Below are positions 58,485 through 64,000 of a DNA stretch of 64,000 bases, one piece after another. How positions within the stretch are numbered: position 1 is the first letter of the stretch; each line of letters opens with the position of its first letter. The DNA comes from Tetragonia tetragonoides (taxonomy: Eukaryota; Streptophyta; Magnoliopsida; Caryophyllales; Aizoaceae): assembly GCA_038025085.1 (NCBI GenBank), contig CM076153.1, positions 11,811,501-11,875,500 on the forward strand. The letters run 5' to 3'. The translations under genes and the position numbers were made by a program. The notes below the pieces were generated by a model. The model worked only from the letters and a program-made list of their open reading frames with translations, made no database searches and was not told the origin of the DNA.

Positions 58485-58581
58485 CTTGGGTTAGTCCGAT
58501 TTTGGGACATCACCTTCATAAATCTATAGCAATAGAGAGCTTTTTAGAGAGAGAAACCTCCAATTAATTTAGAATTCAGCC

Positions 58582-60134
58582 ATGACAAGTTTTATAGTTA
58601 AGTTTGATAAGTGGTTGCAATCTATGACCCCTGAAGAAAGGATGAGACTTGTGCCCTTTCACTTGAATGCTTTCTTCCATCTGAAGCAAGTTCAAGTTGT
58701 CTGGAACCTTCTTGAGGCTGCGGTTGACTTTTGGGATGACAAACTTCATGTTTTTAGGTTCGGGTATAACGAATTGTGCCCTCTCCCTGAAGAATTTGCT
58801 GCCATAATTGGGTTTCCTCATGATCAAGCACCTGCAACTCCATAGCTCGGGGCCAACCTTGAAGGTTATTATAAAAGGTATCTTGGTTTATCTGCAACAC
58901 AAGCTTCTTCTGTGGCTGGAACCGGTGAGTTAGACCTCAAAGGTGTGATTGACATCTTTTTCCCCAAGGTAAGGGATGATCATAATGAGACATATTATAG
59001 GCGTGCTTTTATCTTATGTCTCTTGCATAGGTACCTCTTTGTTGGTGGAGGTAATAATGGTAAAGCTTGTATGCTTAGAATTGTTGAACAAATTCAAAAC
59101 GATTTTACCCCTATGTCTCTTGTTCTTGGTGAAACCTTAATGTGCTTGGATCGCAAGAAACAAGAACCAACTCATGGCGGATGGACGGGAAGCCCTCTTC
59201 TCCTTCAAGTGAGTGCTTGAATAATTGCTTTGTATATAAAGTTTGAATCTTTAATGGATACCTAACCTTATTATTTGTTTTGTTTTTTGCTTTGTGCTTT
59301 TTGTAGATTTGGCTTTTGGAGCATATGTGCTTCATTGAGAGGCCGGCTAATGCGCTTAAGTACCAACCAAAGCAGTTTCCTACTCGCCGAAGGCTTTATT
59401 ATGAATCCACCATTGATGAATGGCGTGGATACCTTAAAGCTTGCCCTTTGCTAAGATGGACTGTTAAGTGGTGGGGCTTAAAATCCGCAATCGGATGTAG
59501 AGAGGACACGGGATATTATCAAGTCCTTGGTCTTCAAAATTTGACTTACATATTTCCTAGCCGTATCATGCGGCAATATGGGAAACGCCAGATCATCCCG
59601 CAGAAGGATAGCGTTGCGCCTGCAACCCGGGTTTTGACTATTAGCATGGTAAGATTGTGGGAGTGTGCATGAGATCGTCGCCCTAAGTGGACTATTCCTC
59701 ATATCAAGGCCCCAACGGCGATCTCTTCAGCTTATGAAGCTTGGATGGATTGTAAGACTGCGGAGGGTCGTCGTGCATGCAGGAAATCTGAACAAGATGA
59801 TCTCAAGGCCCAATCAGTCAAGGTTAACTTAAGACTCTCCAACCCTTATGGTCCTAAAGGGAAAGGTAAACAAAAGGGAATCAAGCATGTGAAAAGTGTC
59901 ATTAACCCAAAGGCCAAGAAAGCTTTAGCCAAGATTACTACTAAGCCAGAGGAGGAGCCCCAAATTCGGGCCAATGATCATGAAGCCTCTACAAGTGATC
60001 CTCTAATGGAGGTTGGAAAGGAAGAAGAGTCTGTGGTCCGAGAAAGATGGGCTCCCAAGGAACGTGAAGTGGAAGGCCCAAAGGTTGATGAACCTATGGA
60101 GGATGTTGTCCCTACTGCCGAAGCCACGGAGTAG
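58582..60134 (+). pseudogene. Antisense DUF7745-like gene of element C, 2 exons, two nonsense codons
   Basis: Exon 1 runs 58582-59208 up to the donor GTGAGT, and exon 2 runs 59307-60134 after the acceptor TTTTTGTAG. The intron is 98 bases and phase 0. The frame has about 484 codons with TAG at 58843-58845 and TGA at 59670-59672. Near the start, FWDDKLHVFRFGYNELCPLP followed by EEFAAIIG resembles the DUF7745 region and is a distant analogue of the PMD hallmark in its neighbour. Other blocks are RRAFILCLLHRYLF and LPLLRWTVKWWGLK-like text at exon 2. The C-terminus is Lys/Glu-rich and disordered. A TATA box lies 100 bases upstream. Function unknown; it lies head to tail with the PMD gene and antisense to pol. 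Confidence 0.72.
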
Positions 60135-60473
60135 TTTATTTAGGAAATACTCTTTTTTTGGAGCATGTCTAGCTTAGGATTGCCTTTTATGCTTTTAAAT
60201 TCAATAAGGGTGATGTGCCCCCTCTTTTTTATTTAGTTAATTTATCTTGTTGCTTAGGAATTGCCAAGTCTTGTAATGGACTTTATTATTATTTATTTAT
60301 GGAGACATGCTCATTTAATTTTGCAATCTTGTGTTTATTATGTGCACAATTTTAACAACTTTTGATTGCGAATTTGATGAAGGGACCGGGCCCAATTGCA
60401 ATTGGGTTGTCCTACGTATCCTTTTAGGGGAATCAGGCCGCTCGTAGTTCCATTTTTTTTTTTAACATTCAAT

Positions 60474-60505
<32 letters not shown>

Positions 60506-60560
60506 CGGGATTAGTTAGCCTTGTGTAGGTCTCTCGAAAGTGTTATATTGGGTGTCTTGC
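60135..60560. other. Convergent gap between antisense gene and pol
   Basis: Both transcription units end here. It contains T-rich tracts (60452-60464 and 60477-60504) and the motif shared with B at 60391-60450. Confidence 0.6.
60391..60450 (-). other. Conserved stem-loop motif, copy in C
   Basis: In element sense: GAACTACG, GGCCTGATTCC, a small stem-loop with CCT/AGG arms, GATACGTAGG, then the perfect hairpin CCCAATTGCAATTGGG. It lies 110 bases after the integrase stop codon. Confidence 0.5.
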
Positions 60561-63500
60561 CTAAGCATAGAACCTCTTCAATTGATCCATGTTTATCCAT
60601 TGACTAAATTCGATCCCATCTAAATCTGCCAATCTTGCAGCGCCACCTGTTAAGATCTTTGTGATGATAAACGGGCCTGACCAGTTGGGTCGAAATTTGC
60701 CTCTTGGGTCAGTGACATTGGCCCTTACTTCTTTAAGTACTAAGTCTCCAACCTTAAGGTCCCTCATTTTGAGCCTTTGATTAAAGTGTCTGGTTAGTCT
60801 GTTCAGATATACTCTTACATTGTGCAAGGCTTGCAACCTTTTCTCATCCAGCAGGAGTAGTTGCTCATAGCGGGCTTGGACCCAATCCACTTCTGGGATT
60901 TGACTTTCTAAAGCGATCCTTAGAGATGGGATTTCTAGTTCGATTGGTAATACGGCTTCCATTTCGTAAACCAGGGAGTACGGCGTTGCTCCCGTTGATG
61001 CACAAACTGATGTCCTATAACCCCAAAGTGCGAATGGCAGCTTGTCTGGCCAGTCATGATAATTTTCGGACATCCTTTCAATGATTTTCTTGATGTTCTT
61101 GTTAGCTGCCTCTACTGCACCGTTTGTTTGCGGTCTGTAGGGAGATGACTTTCGATGCTGGATTTTAAATTGGTTCAACAGCTCGATCACTTCTTTCATG
61201 AAGTGTGTCCCATTATCACTGATGATTTCTTGGGGAACTCCACATCTAGCTATTATGTTATTCTTAATGAACTTTACCACGTGTTTTGCTTTGAGCTTTG
61301 CGTATGATTGCGCCTCGACCCATTTGGTAAAGTAATGGATTGCGACTAGGATATATTCGTGTCCCCCTTTTCCTGTTGGGGTTATTTTACCGATGATATC
61401 GATTCCCCAAGCTGAGAAAGGCCAAGGTGAGGTGAAGGTATATAATGGGCTTGGTGGTAGATGTTGTAGATTTGCATGAGTCTGGCATTGTACGCATCTT
61501 TTGACAAACTCACACAGTCTTTCTCCATCATTGTCCAATAATATCCAAGCCTTATTATCTTCCTAGATAGCATCATACCATTCATGTGCGGTCCACATAC
61601 TCCTGCATGTACTTCTCTTGAGACCTTATGGGCCGTTTCGGTACCTAGGCAGCGGAGGTTGACTCCGTTTGGGCTTTTCTTGTATATTTCACCCTGTACT
61701 TCCAAGAATTGGGCCGCAAGCCTTCTTAGTGCTTTCTGGGCTCTAGGACTAGAATCAGGAGCGTAGAGCTGGTAAACAAGTAGATTTTTTATATTGGTGT
61801 ACCACTCATCTTGCTCATCATGGAACACTTCCAGGGTGTCACAATATGAAGGCTCGGATCTTCTTTGTACACAGATGGGCATCATCCGAATAGTTTCTGG
61901 TATGTTAATCATGCTTGCTAACTTAGCCAAGGCGTCTGCGAATTGATTATCTTCTCGTGGAAGGTATGTAAAGTGTATTTGATTGAAATACACTATGATC
62001 TTGTCTAAGTATTCCTGGTAGAGTGCCAGGGATTCACTTTTAACTTTCCATACTTTGGAAATTTGGTTAATTATGAGTGACGAGTCCCCATAGACTTGGA
62101 GTGTCTTAATGCCAAGGCTTATGGTAGATTGCAGTCCTATTATGCAAGCTTCATATTCGTAGCCATTATTTGTAACCTCATGGTCTAGTTTGACTGAAAT
62201 GGGTGTATGTGCACCTTCGGGGGATACTATCAGTATTCCTACTCCAAAATCCTTTTGGTTGGATGCTCCGTCGAAGTATAGCTGCCAAGTCTCGGTGTCT
62301 AAGGTCATGACCCCTTCGTCCGGGAGGTGATATTCATCCTTATGGCCTGGTTCATTTATGGCTTGGTCGGCCAAGTATTCTGAAATAGCATGCCCTTTTA
62401 TGGTCTTTTGATGTTCAAACTTGAGGTCGAACTCTGAGAGGAGAACGGTCCATCTTGCTATTCTACCATTTAGTATGGGCTTTTCGAATATGTATTTCAA
62501 AAGGGTTTTCTCTTGATCTGATATGGATCGTGTGTTGGAGCATGTAGTGTCGTAACTTTTTGGTAGTCGCTACCAGGGCTAAACATGTCTTTTCCAGGGA
62601 TGAATAGCGGGTTTCATATTCCAGAAACTTCTTGCTCATATAGTATATTGCTTTCTCTTCCTTATCTACTTCTTGGGCTAGCATGACCCCCATTGATGTT
62701 TCTGTGACCGTGAGGTAGAGAATTAGAGGCATGCCTGGAATGGGCGGTACTAGAACGGTGGTTCGGATAGGTAGCCTTAATTTTGTCAAAGGCCTTTTGG
62801 CATTGCTCGTCCCATTCCGTTTTTACCTCTTTTTTCAGTTTCTTGAATATGGGCTCACAGGTGATAGTTAACTTGGAGATGAACCTGCTTATGTATTGGA
62901 TACTTCCCAGGAAGCCTTTTATTTCTTTTTCCGTTTTCGGAGGTGGCATGTCTATTATGGCTTTGATCTTGGATGGATCGATTTCTATCCCCCTGGTGCT
63001 TATGACAAATCCTAGAAGTTTGCCGGATGTAACTCCGAATGCACACTTCTTGGGATTAAGCCTCATATTGTACTTCCTAAGCCTGTCGAAGAACTTTTGA
63101 AGTGAGGGTACATGCCCTTCCCTGTCCTTGGACTTTATGATCATGTCATCTACGTACACTTCAGCCTCTTTATGCATCATATCGTGGAGTAAGGTCGTAG
63201 CAGTTCTTTGGTATGTGGCTCCCGCATTCTTAAGCCCGAACTGCATTACCGTATAGCAATAAGTACCCCACTGTGTGATGAAAGTGGTTTTCTCTTCGTC
63301 CTCTTTGGCCATCAAGACTTGGTTATACCCTGCGTACCCGTCCATGAATGATAGAAGGGCATGTCTGGCGGTGTTATCTACCAAGACGTCTATGTGAGGT
63401 AAGGGGAAGTCGTCTTTTGGACTTGCTTTGTTCAGGTCCCTAAAATCTACACACATTCGGACCCGTCCGTCCTTTTTTAGGACTGGGACAATGTTGGCTA

Positions 63501-64000
63501 CCCAATCGGGGTAATTGGCCACTCTTATGAAGCCTGCCTCTAGTTGTTTTTGGACTTCCTCCTTGATCTTAAGGGCCCATTCTGGCTTCATTCTTCTTAG
63601 ATTTTGTTTGACTGGTTTGCAGTCGGGGTTTAGTGGAATGGTATGCTGAGCAATTTTGCGATCTATGCCTGGCATGTCCTTGTAGGACCAGGCGAAAACA
63701 TCTGTATAATCCTTTAGGAGTGTTACGAATTGTTCGCATTCATTAGATGTTAAAGACAAGCCTATTTGCACGTGGCGAGGCTCATCATTAGTTGCAATGT
63801 TTATTGTCTCCGTTTCTTCGACTATTGAAGTCTTTTGCTCATGTTCGATTAGTGCTTTAATAACTTCTTTTGGAAATTCCGTTATATTTTCTGAATTATT
63901 AGCAAAGAGTCAATCCGAGTAAGCAAAATCGACGTTCATAATATTAATAGAAGCGGACAATACACCAATGAGGTCATCACTAAGGACCTTAGGAATAGAC
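60561..64000 (-). pseudogene. pol: Element C pol: RT, RNase H, second RNase H, integrase
   Basis: The polyprotein enters from the right edge; a TGA lies at 63910-63912. RT spans about 63760-62780 (RVRMCVDFRDLNKASPKDD, MQFGLKNAGATYQR, EVYVDDMIIKS). After a shift near 62780 comes RNase H (KKFLEYETRYSSLEKTCLAL). After a second shift near 62490 comes a second RNase H of the type found in Tat elements, with acidic residues in LYFDGASN, YEACIIGL, VYGDSSLI and NQFADALAKL. A third shift lies near 61510, within the integrase zinc region. The integrase core has AWGIDIIG, IISDNGTHF and GAVEAANK, so the DDE triad is present. The C-terminus ends INMDQLKRFYA at 60561. At least three frameshifts and one stop show it is dead. 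Confidence 0.9.

Larger units (their letters stand above)
52476..64000 (-). mobile_element. Element C: Tat-lineage Ty3/gypsy with two antisense genes, 5' end outside
   Basis: Order on the minus strand: RT, RNase H, second (archaeal-type) RNase H, integrase, conserved motif, then about 6.5 kb holding two genes on the opposite strand, tandem subrepeats, polypurine tract and 3' LTR. Dual RNase H and antisense extra ORFs are features of the Tat lineage (Ogre, Retand). Gag, protease, primer site and 5' LTR are to the right of the window. The left target duplication should be GATAT (52471-52475). Confidence 0.9.

Overview
This window looks like nuclear DNA of a flowering plant, most likely a eudicot. 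It is AT-rich, has no bacterial-style gene layout, and is packed with plant-type transposable elements: a Sirevirus-type copia element, Athila- and Tat-type gypsy elements, Stowaway and Harbinger MITEs, a TRIM, tRNA-like SINEs and a fragment of organelle DNA. I cannot name the species. The antisense extra ORFs resemble those described for Tat/Retand elements, which fits Caryophyllales among other groups, but that is a guess.

Region by region. 1-20.6 kb is old intergenic DNA with two host genes. One is a DUF569/fascin-like gene running off the left edge (2-808, minus). The other is a small two-exon gene of unknown family (17603-19744, plus) with a TATA box and clean splice sites. Around them lie a TRIM, seven or more MITEs (one nested in another), a LINE reverse-transcriptase remnant, a deleted copia element with unusual TA...TA LTR ends, a 1-kb array of 44-bp tandem repeats, an rpoB-rrn26 organelle fragment, a MULE-like element, a poly(A) retroposon with perfect 13-bp duplications, and SINE-like units.

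20621-32597 is a complete Sirevirus-type Ty1/copia element (plus strand, TSD ACATG) with gag, pol and an envelope-like third ORF. All are broken by scattered nonsense codons and a few frameshifts, and the 3' LTR has lost about 365 bases of U3.

32962-64000 is a stack of nested Ty3/gypsy insertions. A plus-strand Athila LTR fragment is interrupted by an Athila element (A, minus, 33969-44528). A is interrupted inside gag by a pol-less Tat-like element that carries only gag (B, minus, 44529-52475). B is interrupted inside its 5' LTR by a Tat element (C, minus, 52476 to beyond the right edge). The missing halves of the fragment, A, B and C must lie to the right of the window.

Element C is the most interesting part. 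On the strand opposite to its pol it carries two spliced genes: a seven-exon plant-mobile-domain gene and a two-exon DUF7745-like gene. The second has its own TATA promoter preceded by a GC-rich module that also sits upstream of the TATA box in the LTR. B and C share LTR ends, polypurine tract, tandem subrepeats just inside the 3' LTR, and a short conserved stem-loop motif. This suggests that B is a non-autonomous partner moved by C-like elements.

All comparisons were made by eye; family names rest on motif recognition, not searches.
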